A stretch of 64,000 nucleotides of DNA from Tubiluchus corallicola (taxonomy: Eukaryota; Priapulida; Priapulimorpha; Priapulimorphida; Tubiluchidae): contig JAQGDQ010000402.1 of the NCBI GenBank assembly GCA_030141605.1, forward strand, positions 62,001 through 126,000, written 5' to 3'. A program made the translations under genes and the position numbers. Within the stretch, counting starts at the first letter, position 1; each line of letters starts with the position of its first letter. Positions 48,601 through 61,300 of the stretch are shown here, piece after piece. The notes below the pieces were generated by a model. The model was not told where the DNA came from and searched no databases. It saw only the letters and a program-made list of their open reading frames with translations.

Positions 48601-48825
48601 TTTCATATTCAACATAAATAAATGTATAAGAAAGCGAAAAATTGGCAAGAAAACCTAACTGTTTGAATTTTGCTGAGTTTTATATTGCCGTATTCTCTCT
48701 AATCCAATTTCTATAAATCTGAATTATGCGATAATGTTTTTTGCTTTCAGAACAATGTATGGGATCTAGTCATTCCACGCTCATGGGTATGCCAGCATGC
48801 AGCAAACGTAACAACGACCACTTAA
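33655..48825 (+). CDS. SOAT: Sterol O-acyltransferase (ACAT, MBOAT family)
   Basis: This multispanning ER enzyme joins fatty acyl-CoA to cholesterol for storage as ester. Exons in consistent phase: 33655-33688 (predicted start), 34915-34982, 36337-36485, 37178-37231, 38311-38418, 39299-39447, 39904-40034, 40357-40432, 42419-42627, 42944-43108, 44295-44393, 45349-45381, 46429-46564, 47417-47559 and 48751-48825, giving about 542 residues. Recognised segments are [68 protein letters not shown] and on to [16 protein letters not shown] (the FYxDWWN acyl-CoA motif), and [19 protein letters not shown] with the catalytic His at about 447. A paralogue number (1 or 2) cannot be assigned. The 34-bp first exon fits in phase but is unproven; everything from 34915 on is secure. 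Confidence 0.93.
35510..35590 (+). repeat. Degenerate tRNA-derived repeat
   Basis: An A-box-like TGGTAGTTAGATGGGC is followed by ACAGGTTCTATACCTCCCTG, which resembles a B box with one mismatch, and then a palindromic T-stem remnant. It is a weak match. Confidence 0.3.
37267..37961. mobile_element. DNA element related to 6083-6766, in a SOAT intron
   Basis: The left end CGGGTGCCCCAAAAGTCACT and the inverted right end CGGAGTGTCTCAGAAGTCAT are imperfect terminal repeats. It shares blocks with the 6083 copy, for example ACAAATGAGGTGCGAAATC and CTCAGTGCAAGATACCC. It begins only 36 bp after the donor of the 37178-37231 exon. Its reading frames are broken. Confidence 0.65.
38810..38885 (-). repeat. 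Degenerate tRNA-derived repeat
   Basis: On the minus strand TAGTCATCATGACAGTGA is followed by TGTGTTCAAGTCCTGATTGG. The second matches a B box. No complete cloverleaf forms. It lies in a SOAT intron. Confidence 0.35.
42246..42270. repeat. CA dinucleotide microsatellite
   Basis: A short pure CA run in a SOAT intron. Confidence 0.9.
42650..42900. repeat. GAT/GGT trinucleotide-rich tract
   Basis: Degenerate repeats of GATGAT, GGTGAT and GTTGAT fill the short intron between the SOAT exons ending 42627 and starting 42944. The frame they create is an artefact. Confidence 0.85.
45349..45381 (+). CDS. SOAT: 33-nt SOAT microexon (possible cassette)
   Basis: It is bounded by TCTCTTGCAG and GTAAGT, in phase 0 on both sides, and encodes [11 protein letters not shown]. 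Leaving it out joins VYKDFYR to [12 protein letters not shown], which lines up without a gap with vertebrate SOAT2 as I recall it. The exon therefore looks like an optional insertion in the cytosolic side just before the catalytic segment. Confidence 0.75.
47620..47790 (+). repeat. tRNA-derived SINE remnant
   Basis: The head GCGCTCGCTTCCCACCCAGG followed by AGGTCGCAAGTTCAACTGTC looks like the anticodon-to-T-arm half of a tRNA-derived SINE, with an altered B box. The body continues TTCTTCGACCAAACATGTG and GGGGGTAATAATAATCGGG. It lies in the last SOAT intron. Confidence 0.5.
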
Positions 48826-51800
48826 ATTTTCCTGTTTTGCTGATCGATTGGCTTCACAGCTTGTTCGTGTGTTTGTGGTGATGTTCCAGAGCAAATGATC
48901 AAGTAATCGTCAAAACTGCCTACTGTGTCAAAACTTTAAAATGAAGCTTGATTTTGGTTGCCACGTTATAAAGTTTGAAAAGTATTATAACATGACATAT
49001 TTATTTTAACTCAAATTATATTTATAATGGTTAAGACTGTTTAATGTACAGCAGCATCTTTGCAGGAATTGAGAACGCCAATTATGTTGATCATAGCAAT
49101 CCATTAATGTATTTAAAACAGTATTTAATCTCACTAAGACAGTGAGTTTCAGGAATAGAATACAATTAAAAAAGTCTGTAATATGTATGGCTATTGCTTT
49201 TTAAGGAAAATGGAAGCATTTGAAAAAAAGAAATTTGTTTTGTTTAAATACGTTTAAAATCATTAGGAAAGTTAAACCGAAAAAAGTTGTGATTGGATTG
49301 TGCAAAGCCTGTAATTAATCATAAATTCATAATTGCACATTATAGAAATGTCACTAATTCTAGTGTTACCATTAATGCCGCTTTTGTATTTAATAATAAT
49401 AAGACTTCCAGACATAGTAGTTATTGCCTGTTCTAATATGAGTCTTTCTGATTAATGACATCATTTTGCTAAGATGATTGGGCAATAACATCATTTTCGA
49501 AAAAAGCCTAAGTAAGGCTACTTTCATGAATTTTGCATTTATATTAACAGGAGTCATATTTTTGATCTGCCATCTTGAATTCTATGAGTTCTGGTCCTCG
49601 ACCAATAATTTAAGTTGAACTTGTTTCTATCAGATATGTAAATATTAGGCTAACAGAGTTAATGAGATTTTGGTATTAAGAAAATGTATGTTTTTGCAAT
49701 TTATTTTATAACAGATAAGTTAGAATTAACATAATAATTATGTTTTGTGTCTATTTTTGTGGTATCGTGTAAAAATGAGATGCACTGTAGATTTCATTAA
49801 CAATTTGGTATAACCGTTAATTTATTAAAACTCGCAAGCTATGCAGTTGCGATTGTGTAGAAACTTTGATAGAAAATTGTAATGTACAGTTTGTCAAATT
49901 TATTTTGTTATTTCTGGTTTCAATGTGTTTCGTGTATGCCTGACTGGCATGATTTTGACTTAATTGGGTCCAATTTTTTCGTACTGACTTGAAACTGACT
50001 TGTTGTATTGTAAAGATACCTTTATTTATGAATATGAGTTGAATATCTTTTCATTTGTTGTGCAGTGGCTTTTCCTTAAGTCAAGTCTGTTTTGCATGAT
50101 TATGCATTTATTAATTAGCAATAACCTTGGGTTCTGTTTTTCTTTGCAAATGTGAGATTCTGCAGCTTTTTGATAACATATTTTGCAGTTGTTTCTGCAT
50201 ATTCTACACCAATCCAAAATCATATAAAATATCCAACATTTCTTCCTATCATGCATGTCTCCAGCATTTTGTCTTGGTATAACAACTTTGAGTGCATTTA
50301 CATACTTTGATAAATGTACAATTTTTCAAGAATTAATTTGAATCAGACAGAATTACATAAATCAACACGCTGAATAAAATACTGGAGCTTAGGCTCTGAA
50401 CTGGGCTGCCGTATGGACAAATTTGTGTATTGCCCTATACAACTGGCTTGTAGTATATAGCATTTTAGCTCAGGGTACATAGGCATTACTATTTCAGTTT
50501 TGTTGCTCTAAAAATGGACAACTATACACTTCTGCTTATTGCTGCTCTATATAAAGCTACACAGCTCTGTCACTGTTATGTACAGTATGGACACTTGTAC
50601 AGCTTTTGCATTGCTATTGTATAATTGTTAAGGCAGCCTCAAAGTTTCGGTATTGCTGCTTATTATGCATTTGTATAACTTCCACATTGTAACTGTATGT
50701 TAGTTGGGTATTGCTTATAATATTTACCTGTTATGTTTATCTATGAATGAACTGACTTCCATTATCCCGTGACATACTAAGCAAATATAATGTAATTATG
50801 TATGGTTCGTTTATTAAGATATACTATTAAGTGTGTATTTTAATAAACGAATCGTCAGTAGACTCGTTCATTTTGTTTAGTATTAGCTGCTATATGTTGT
50901 TGTTACCTATTGCGAAACTATACATGCATTTGATGTGTTTCACTAATGGTTGGCAGAGAATTACTCAAATGTGTGAAACATTTAATTACAAATTCCACAC
51001 AGGACCTTTTGAATTCATTATAGGGTTACTTGGTGTAGTTATGTAAAACATTGTAGTCTAATTGTTCTCGTCTTTCATGGCAGTACAGTTGTTTTTACAT
51101 AATGTACTAATAACTATAGTAAATGATATTATAATGACATTTTTACTAATATAAAGTTAAAATTTTAGTGTAAATTACTAAATTGGAATTATCAAGTAGA
51201 CTGATACATTGACCAACCAAGTAACCAATATTTATAATGTTTGCAGTACTTGACTCTAATGCTTCTGTTAAAATATTTATAATGTATATTGTGTGTACTT
51301 AAGGTGCCAAACAATAAAATAATTACATCTAAAATTATTTTTATCTTATTTCGTTTAGTATAACATTAGTCTTGCAAGAAGTTGGAAACGTTTACTCATA
51401 GTTCACTGTGATTTGGACACACTTACAAAGCAGCTAATTGCAGTTATAATTTAAAACTATAGTGTGTTTGAACATTTTGTTCATTTGGTAAAACTGTGTA
51501 TCTTTGCTGTACTTTTTTCACTATTATGCTTTATTATTTTCCTTATTGCTTTTGGCTTTGTCGTCATTAGTTTTTACATGTAAAGCCAAACTTGAAACTG
51601 GCTTTTTAACAGAAGTTTCACATGAAAATATATTTTGTCCCATAAATTGTTTTTAGTACGACATTACACTGCATTCATTTTTATTTAAAAGTATTTGTAT
51701 CAGTTACAGTTTTATTTTCGTTTTTGTATTTTATTTGTTTATTGCTCTCCTTGCTTCCATTTTTGTTTGCATATTCACTAAAACAGCGTTTACAAAACAT

Positions 51801-52389
51801 CCAAAGTGCGTTATTGCGTATCAAGCTGCGTATGAAATATCAATAGGAATAGCTGTATAAAAAATATCGCAGTTTGATAAACGGTTTACTGAAAACAATA
51901 TAAAGTGATTTTTCACAATAACGCATTCTGGATGTCTGGTCTTATTCATTGCTATCAAACTGATAAAAAATTTTGTATAAGTTATAAACTTAGGTCGCGA
52001 GGTGGAATCATTACAAACGCAATAATTATATTTCTGCAGTCAAACTTGTGTTGCTTAGGATGTGCCTAACACCAAACTCCAGTTATAATAATTAAAGACA
52101 GTTTTTGTTCAATGATTTTGCTGCCCTTCTCTTCAATATTTTCCATACTTGTTTTGCTAGAACTCATGGCGTATTAATAACGCCTTTTTTAAGTAAATGA
52201 GTAAAGCATACATCTGGATTGAGTAAAGAGCAAGACACGCGATGGTCGTTGGCGCGGCTCACAGATCGTGCCAGCACCTTTTGCGTTTTGTGCTCAGAAT
52301 TTTATAGTCTAGTACACCTCTCTTTCAACTATGATAATGTTTCGAACTTATTTAACTTCCGCGCTACACTAAGCAGAGTGCTAACTAAA
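48826..52389. other. SOAT 3' UTR and SOAT-NUP85 intergenic region
   Basis: This is AT-rich sequence without recognisable exons. Candidate plus-strand polyadenylation signals (AATAAA) lie at 50373-50378 and 51313-51318, so the SOAT 3' UTR may reach 1.5 to 2.5 kb. The NUP85 promoter should lie just upstream of about 52220, where GC content rises. Confidence 0.45.
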
Positions 52390-55300
52390 ATGGCAGCTGC
52401 AACGCGGGAGGATGAAGAGCACAAAAAAGAAATAAAGTCTAAAATTGTCTATATCGCAGATGAATGTTGTGAAAAGGGAATGTCGTTCAATTGGGGATTC
52501 GGAAATCAACTGCTTTTGTATCCGTCTAGAAAGCCTGCTAAATATGGGTTTGAGAGGACCATGGTTAGTAATAGTAGTTTAGTACTTAGTAGTTTTAGAA
52601 TTAGATTATGCGTGTGCTCTCTTTTACGTTTTAGTTTTTGAAGATGCTAACTTAGTATATCGTTGTAACTGTTCAACTTGTAGGCCCCATATATAACTCA
52701 TCTTTGTTAGAGACTGACTAACTATGAACTAACAGAAGTGAAAATGCAAAAGCAAAAACCGCTAAGAGTGACACTGGAGTATTGACATGTTAAAAATCGC
52801 AACATTGGTAACCCCAGCTATTTGTAACTTGATAAACATGACGTCAACTCAGTTATTTTCTGTTTTAGTTCATAAAACTGATTTTTTTATATTTAAGTTA
52901 CTACAGTCAAACCTCGTTATAATGCCAGGTCTGGGACACCACTAAATTATATGGCGCTCTAGCAGGGTTGGCGGTAAAATGAGGTTCATTAAATGTCAAA
53001 GCCATTCTGTTGTGCAACCTCGATTTTGTTTCCTAGTTAATTTTAATATGTATTCTTGTAGGTATAATAACATTATACTATTTGTCACATGTGTTATATA
53101 CTGTATATTTTTGCTACATTAACAATGCAGGTGCAGTACATTATAAAACGTTCACGTAACACAATATGGAGAAGCAGTCTTGTGAAATACTGGTTAATTA
53201 GCCTACTGCTGATAAGAGAAATATGCTGCCACACGCCCTTCCCACACTCCCAACATAATATTACTGGACATTTAAGACTATAAATAGCCACCGCATATAC
53301 CTTGACCTTGAGCTTTTACAGTCGTTAAATTCACATCAGTTCAGTACTGAAGCTTAGCTATGCAACTCTTGCACTCTTAAAACGCATGTTCCTTGTTCGA
53401 AACCTCAACATTCACTTTCACATGGTCATCCACAACAAGACCTAAACCAAAATTTAAACACCATAATTGTTTTTCTGTTCAGAGGTCATTGTTTTTACGA
53501 GTGACTATTTTTCTACAATACTATGCCTGTTTTTTGAAAACAGCAATTTATTATACTTTATCTTGGCTGGCGTTATAATGGGGTAAATTTATTATGTAAA
53601 ATAGATTTTTGGCATGTCAGATACGTTGGTGGATGGCGGTATTTCGGTATTTTCTATACTTAATGGCATTATGGCGTTGTAACGGGGGGGGGGGGGGGGT
53701 GGCTATGACGAGGTTCGACTGTAAATCAAATTATCATGTTTTAAATTTTTGTTCAAGTTAGTATTAGTATTCTAAATTAATTATTATTGTTGTGTTCCTG
53801 GAATAAATGTGCCGTTTAGTAATTTGACTTTTACATTTGTTTGTTAGGTTTTTGTTTTGCCTTTAAATTGCTTTTGTTTACACCATTAAACGTGGCCATT
53901 AAATTAGAAATTTACAATGTTTTTTCAGTTGCCGGAAAATCAAGTTTTGCTTGAAGTGAAATGGGACACATTCATGCACAACAGGCTACTACGTAAACTT
54001 GTTAATGAATCTCATAGTATTTTCATGAGTGTTCAAGAACTGCATTCGAAATATCAAGCAGACCCAACCTCAAGCGAAATTCCAAACTGGCTTCAATTTA
54101 GCAGAAACTATCGGTCTGTTATTCATGCATTTATTCTCGAGTTGGACAAAACTATCAATGCTGCACTTGATGAAGAAGAGTGCGATGATCATTTATCAAT
54201 GAATCGTATTTTCAAGCATGTTGACCTAATCTGGAGCCTGTGCGACGTTTTTTTCTTCGAGAACATCGCAAACGGAGTAGTGCTGCCAAGTTTGTTAGAG
54301 TGGATTAGATGGCACTTTCATCGAGGTGAACTTCTGTTAGAGGAACTGTTGCAGGCAGGCCATATGGATCCCTCTCTTCGTGCTGAACATCATGTGAATT
54401 ATTGGCCATCATTACATTGCTTTGTTCTTCAGGGAAGGCTAGCAGAAGCGAGGCGGATTCTTGCACTGCATGCCTTGAGTAAGTCTGATCAATTTCAGAG
54501 TTTGGATGAGCTCTTACGGAAGATGCCTATGTATGTCTTGAACAGAGGCATCTCTGTAACTGAGTTTGAGTTGAAGTGGCAAAGCTGGCAACATGAGTGT
54601 CGCAGAAGAGTGGAAAGAGGAGAATTTTCCATTTTACCCGGTTTGGAAGTAGTCGGTCGCATTTTGGCAGGCGATGAAACCATTTTCGAAGAAGTGCAAG
54701 ACTTGTGCGAAACTTGGTACCATATGTGCGTGTCTAGATTGCTGTATACAAATCCAGCAGTGAAGCTGTTTGATCTGCAGTATCATACTCAGGTTTGTAT
54801 TGACATGTACGGTGGCAGCACCCGCTTGGGACCTGTGGACCACATACTTCTTTCTGCAATGGAGTATGACATTTATTCTGTGATAAGTGAAAGTGCCAAC
54901 CATTTAACATGGTGGTTTGTGGCCCATCTCACAGACTTATTGTATCACTCTGGTACATTACAGTCAACAAAATTTTCCACCGGTAAAAAATTGCACGAAT
55001 TCCTTCTGTTGGAGTATGCCAGTAGCATCATGTCACATCAAAGTCTGTGGCAAGTGGCAGCTGATTATTTAGACCAGTGCCCAGAATTTGGACTACATCA
55101 TCTTGAATGTTTTCTTGAACGGTTGCCATTGGAAACCGACAAAAAAGCCATGAAAGTGGTTAGAATGTGTGAGCAAAGAAACATGTTTGTTTTGGCCGGG
55201 AGCATATGTAAAACAATGGGAATGCGAGCTCTGCATGAGGGTCATTTGGGGTCAGCACTATCATGGTGTCTTCGTTCGAAAGATGCGCCGTTTGCAACAT

Positions 55301-56535
55301 ACCTGTCAGAGAAATTCTTGGAGAAATACGTGGAGCGAGGAGATTTTTCTAACCTGGATCTTTTGGACAATTTGGGTCCATCTATGTTACTTAGCACGCG
55401 ACTTACATTCCTTGGCAAGTACAGAGAATTTCACAGATTGTATGAAGCAAGTGAATTTGCTGAGGCCGGGTGTCTACTGTTGTCTCTTCTGTCAGCAAAA
55501 CTAGCGCCTCGCAAGTAAGTTTTGCTTATCATTTTCAATTTTAAAATGCTGATATCCCTACTATCTTCCCCTGAAGGGCATCTGTATACATGCTTATTTC
55601 TTCATTTTATCATCTACATTTGGTGATGCCTGATTGGCAGGCTGGCTTTATCGTGGTCTTTGATTGGTTAACTGCATGTCTTATTTGCTTAATTTGTGTA
55701 GTTAATCTACGCATAAATTAGTATGATTCATATTGTCATTGTCATTGTCATCATCATCATAATCATATCAACTTATCATCAGCAGCAGCATCGATCACAA
55801 TTCTTGTCAACGTTATCTGCAGCATTATGTCATTTTCATCAGCATTGTTTCTGATAAAGGACTTGTAGATTTTGCCAAGTTAACTTTTAAAGATTTAGCC
55901 TTTGAACAGCATTTTACATTTTGTAATTTTTTAATTTAAATTAAAATATTTTATGTCAAAGAAGTTTTTAATCGTCTTGAAATTTTCAAAAATTGCAAGT
56001 TTCTAATTTGCATGGTGTGTGTTAAATTAAAGTGTGTAATACTGATCTTTTGTTTCTACTTTAGTTCACAGCTAACTGTTGCAGTTACACATCCTTGAAA
56101 AAGACTTGCAAACTAACTTGACTATGAAATTTGAACCAAGTACTTTGTAACCAAGTATGAATGCCAATGATGAAATTTAGTCAAGCAATTTCTGATTAAC
56201 CATCCATTGTTGTGTTAAAATTCAAAAGTGTCCAAAGTAAGCAAGCTAAAAAAGTCCAGCTATGTTTTTTCTTTTGTAGATTTTGGGGGACATTACTGCT
56301 GGATGTACTACCTCTCTTGGAATTAGAAGACATCATCTTTAACAGTCAGCAAACATATGAGCTTCTCAATTGTCTGGAAGAGCTTACGCTTGGCAAAAAA
56401 TTTGAGTGCTGCGGTTCTAATGTCAGTGTTGATGTGGACATGAAATTGCCAGAGAATGAAAAATTTCAAATTTTGCGGCTGGCCCTTGCAAAAAATTTGG
56501 CAAGAACCTTATTGGATGAACATGCACTTGATTAG
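52390..56535 (+). CDS. NUP85: Nucleoporin Nup85
   Basis: This is an alpha-solenoid scaffold subunit of the Nup107-160 (Y) complex of the nuclear pore. There are three coding exons: 52390-52563, 53929-55514 and 56280-56535, giving 671 residues (human 656). The start AAAATGG has a good context. Recognisable family segments are NRLLRKLVNESHSIF, NYRSVIHAFILELDK, LQGRLAEARRIL, TEFELKWQSWQHECRRR, NHLTWWFVAHLTDLLYHSG, EFLLLEYASSIMSHQSLWQ, LGSALSWCLRSKDAPFATYL, NLGPSMLLSTRLTFLGKYRE, FWGTLLLDVLPLLE and a C-terminal LALAKNLARTLL helix. It is complete with no disabling change. Most unusual is the 1586-bp middle exon: vertebrate orthologues divide this region by many introns. Confidence 0.96.
52904..53721. 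mobile_element. pogo/Tigger-type element in NUP85 intron 1
   Basis: TA target dinucleotides flank the element (52902-52903 and 53722-53723). The terminal repeats are CAGTCAAACCTCGTTATAATG and, inverted from the right, CAGTCGAACCTCGTCATAGC, the typical start of pogo-like elements. Its 818 bp has no transposase frame. A G17-like homopolymer (about 53684-53699) lies close to the right end. Confidence 0.85.
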
Positions 56536-56609
56536 TTTAGACAACATTATAGTACTGCAACAGTGACGGATTGTGTTTTGACTTACTTCGACTTGTTTAA
56601 AAACTTCAG

Positions 56610-56828
56610 CAGGGTTCCCACAGTAAGGGAACATCCTGGAAATCCTGGGATGATCTCTGTTCGAAAAATAATGATTGGCTGACACATCATATGTCAGCAT
56701 ATGTGTGAATGTCCATACATAAAAATGTTTGAGTATGTAATACTGGTAATACAATTTATGCTTATCTTGGTCATGGAAAATCAATATTTGGTCAGGGAAA
56801 TTTATTTTAAAATTGTATGGGAACCCTG
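56610..56828. mobile_element. Short MITE with CAGGGTTCCCA ends, in the NUP85 3' UTR
   Basis: The left terminus CAGGGTTCCCA and the right terminus TGGGAACCCTG are exact inverses and bound 219 bp. No clear target duplication remains. The only nearby AATAAA (56856-56861) is beyond the element, so the NUP85 transcript probably carries it. Confidence 0.75.
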
Positions 56829-56855
56829 TTTCAAGAGAATGTGCACTTTTTTACA

Positions 56856-56861
56856 AATAAA
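56856..56861 (+). terminator. NUP85: NUP85 polyadenylation signal
   Basis: AATAAA lies 321 bp after the stop codon, the first on this strand. Confidence 0.6.
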
Positions 56862-57914
56862 ATTATTGTGTTGCTATCCTAGTCGAAAGCAACAAAAATG
56901 TATATTGTAACTGTGAGGTAGCATTCATCTCAGAGTTGTTGGTAACTATTTAGCTTGGGTTATTTCAAGCTCCACAGCTAGCATTAACATTCAACGTTTT
57001 CTGGCAAAACGTTTGCATTTTGTAAACCACAAACTGTTAAGATAGTATCCTTGACGAATATTGAGATAATTATAAGTGATTTTAAATAGTGATTTAAAAA
57101 TAGTTGCTTACCGATAGATGGCAGCACGTGGTAAGAGCAGCGCGATATTCTGCATGCAGACCAGGGCTGCTGTTATAGACAACCGCTGTGCAGTCTATGT
57201 ATTTTAACTACGCGATTTTAATATTATGAAAAATCAAAATTGGTTTTACCGAATATGGACATTTTTAATAAGATATACTTATATATACATCTTAGATATA
57301 TATACTAGAAGAAATGGCAAAATTTATGACAAAATTAACTCCAAAAAATGACGGTGTATACTGTATAAAGTATAAGATGCAAGTTCGTGCATTCCGAAAC
57401 CGCTAAACAATTAATTTGTTAGGCACATATGCTGCAGGTTTAGTGTATTTACTGCGATCAGCCGCGTTTAAATATCCACTCATTAACTAATTAGTTAATT
57501 TTCTTAATTAGTTAGACTTCTGCGCAATTTTACTGCTGAGGTAGGTCAACGGACAGTCAAACTAATTCTTGACCTGTATTACTAGCGCATATAAATCAAT
57601 GGTCATTCATTATACTGGTGAGTCGTCACTAACAACCAGAGATTTACACGTTTCTATTTAACCGAAAGGCCCTTGTCGCCAGTCAGTAGCTGGTGATGAT
57701 CTGCTTAATTTACATCACTAATTAGCCTTTCGCTTGAAGAACTGTTATGCTACCTGGCTTCGCTTGTATCTGATTTGCTTTGTAATCGAAATGGACAGCA
57801 TCACTTGCTCGTCTCTATGCTGCAGTTAATTAATGTAAGGATAAGTTTACTCACAACATTATATGCGAACATCCATATGCGAAGTAATTGAGTGCGGTAG
57901 ACAAGAGTCCCCCT

Positions 57915-58395
<481 letters not shown>

Positions 58396-61300
58396 GTATT
58401 GTACCATTGTTTGATGACGCTCTCAGACGAACATTTTTGAAAAAAGAATGCCTAGTACACACACTAGATCAACACTATATAAAAAAAACTCGACTGAAAT
58501 GATGCTAATAAGCTGCTGTTCCTACAGACAATAAGCTGCTGTTCCTACAGACTGGTTACAATAAGCCTTTTCGCAGTTTACACGCGCGGTTGTTGTAGAG
58601 TGGTTTACTAGGAGGATCTTGACGGGAACAAGAAAAACTGTTACTTTATCTTGACAATAGCTTGGGCTGCCAGGCATTGTCAAGTGTACAATTGATTTCC
58701 CGTATTGACTACGGTAGTCAGTCTATCTCGGATGACAGGAACAACACGACATATTGAACGGCTAGGCTCTTCGCGAGCGAGTAACCCAAAAAATTTACGA
58801 AGTCATTTTATATTCCCCCTTTTTTATGAACTTCACGCTGCAGCTGAGCTTCACAAATATTTATAGAGCTGGTTCCACAAACATGAAAAAACTGTAGAAA
58901 AGACATGAAAATTAATTGCAATTATGAGCATGATAAAAAATTTACCGAAACTTCATGAGGCGCACAGCAGGTTTGAATACCCAGGCCATTTTGAATTTTC
59001 ATCCTTTGCAAGCGTAATGAATGAATTAATCGTTGATTAAGATTACATTAATATATTTTCTGCTTTGCTAAATTGCTGTTACCGCTAAGACTGAACATTG
59101 CAATGTTATTTTTTAAAGAATGAAGGTTGGAGCACATGAATAAAATAAGTAGAATTTTGTTAGTATGAACAAAGAGAAATTCTAATTATGATACATGTAA
59201 TAAAAGTAACCAGTGGAAACGTGTCACTAAAATATAAACAAGTCACCAATTCGACATCCCCTAATGGAAACAATAGTGAATACTAGAACACTGCATAATA
59301 GATTTTGAATCTTAAGAACGCAATCTATTTTTATTTTCTGAATTTCCGCTGACACAAATAGAAAAGTGACAAATCATACACAAATTATAACAAATACAGT
59401 CTACAAAATAATGGAATTAAATATTATAACATGAGCAAAAATGTTGATAAAACTCAAGTATCGCTTTTGGTAAGGTATAGCCAAATGGTCAAGCTTTTGT
59501 GCGTAGCAATCGAAGTTACGTCGAAGCTGGTCAGTGAATGCACCACTTTCATTAATATTTTCAAGATGGAATAATACCTGGTTGTGAGTTGGTGATACTA
59601 GATATGATGTCTTAGGATAGGTCAATAGGGCCCTTAACTGACAAAGTCTTCAGGATAACCATTATCCACGAAAGAGGAAAAACTTGCCCGAGAACTTAAA
59701 TCGTCACTGCAACGAAGATTTTCAATAATGGCACGAAAACTTTATTGTGCACAATACGTTGTATTAAATTTTGTGTCTGCTCAAATTTCGGGCGCTGTCA
59801 TCATGCAGTACGATGCTCGTCGAAAGGACTTTTCGCTTTCTTATTTGCTGGTCATTCTCCTCAAGCTTCTTTCGCGTGGCTTTGATTCATTCCTTTAAAT
59901 TCGTGGCGGAAATTACTAATAATGGTTGGATTGTCTCAATAGGTTTACCCCTTATCTCCCACGGCAGCTTATGCACATTACATGTACAGTATCGTGCCGC
60001 TTTCTGTTTTACGGTATGGCCAAGGCATATTGTCCATCAGCAAACATATATTATTACACGCGCTTACTCATACAATAACGTCTATTTAAAACCTCTTTAA
60101 ATTGACAGCAATAATTAATAAGCTTGGATGCCGACTTTGGAGAGGTCAAGCAATTAATCTAAGGCATTCATTGGTGGGAGGAGTTGTTAAATAGTGGACG
60201 CTACACGGCGGAGATCGAACAGTTTAGGTCCCTGCTGCATTTTGATCACACGCTGACCTTGCATTTAGCGTGTAGCTACTGGCTAGAAAGCAAAATTCGT
60301 TTGTGGTGTGTTTGGAGGTGTGCCAAAATGGTAGAAGTTGATAACCGTCTGCCAGTGATGTCTCAAATCTCTGAATAAAAGTCGTGCTTTTCAAACCTGC
60401 ACGTTTTTACAGCGCTTCTGTAATTCCCGTACTGTGTATAGATGCCACTAGATTAAGTCCTTTCAGATGCTCACCATATTTTCTGCGCACCCCTGTCCAC
60501 CCATGTTGTTCTCTGGATGTGGACTGTTGATTTGCAACTGTTTAAAATATTTTACACTAACAGGGGATCACTATGACGTTATTGTGTATCAGAACTCAGC
60601 CTGAACAGCAACAACACCCCTAGGCCTTTTCGTCAATTTAGCTTGTTTTTCATCTCAACAATCTCCCGTCCCGAGATCTTTGTGCAGTGGACGAAAGCGA
60701 AATGCATAATAATAATAATCATGCATGTATGCAACGCAGCTCCAAAATAATCTTGTATAAAACTGTGCCATTCCAGAATGAAATGGTAGGTAGCATTCCT
60801 ATATGCAAGTAATCCATTTTAAAGATTCGCACATAATGTTTTGCGAGTATGCTAAGCCCCATACAATTATTTTAAATAATGGCCAATCTTATAAAATTTA
60901 GAAAAAATATAGCCTATCCTGCTTTTCAACCATTGCGACTATACACAAAATATTTCCTTTGTCAAGAACTAAGTAGGTTAACTCTATAATTGTTGTTAAG
61001 TGGAATGCATAACCCAAGCAATACTATATTTTTTGTTAATTAAAGCTATCAACTTGCACTGTATTACAGAAAATCTGTGTAAGATCGAGTTAAAAGTTAA
61101 AGCGTAACAAGTTCATACTGAGATCATCTGAAATAATTATTAACAATGTGTTAATTAACTAATCTAAACTCATACAGTGTAACTGTATGATACTTTAGGA
61201 CAAGCTTGATGTTTTGGCATGCTAGATAAATTGCAGTGTAAATATTTGGGCATTTTGCTCCGCTTCGTAAACATTAATTCCTGTTGCGGTAGCCCCTGGC

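Noticed and set aside
55169-55504. 111-codon frame within NUP85 exon 2
   Set aside because: Shifted shadow of the NUP85 coding frame.
59700-60000. Minus-strand LHDDSAR resembling the mariner HDNARPH motif
   Set aside because: The surrounding residues do not follow the transposase order and the frame is broken; likely chance.
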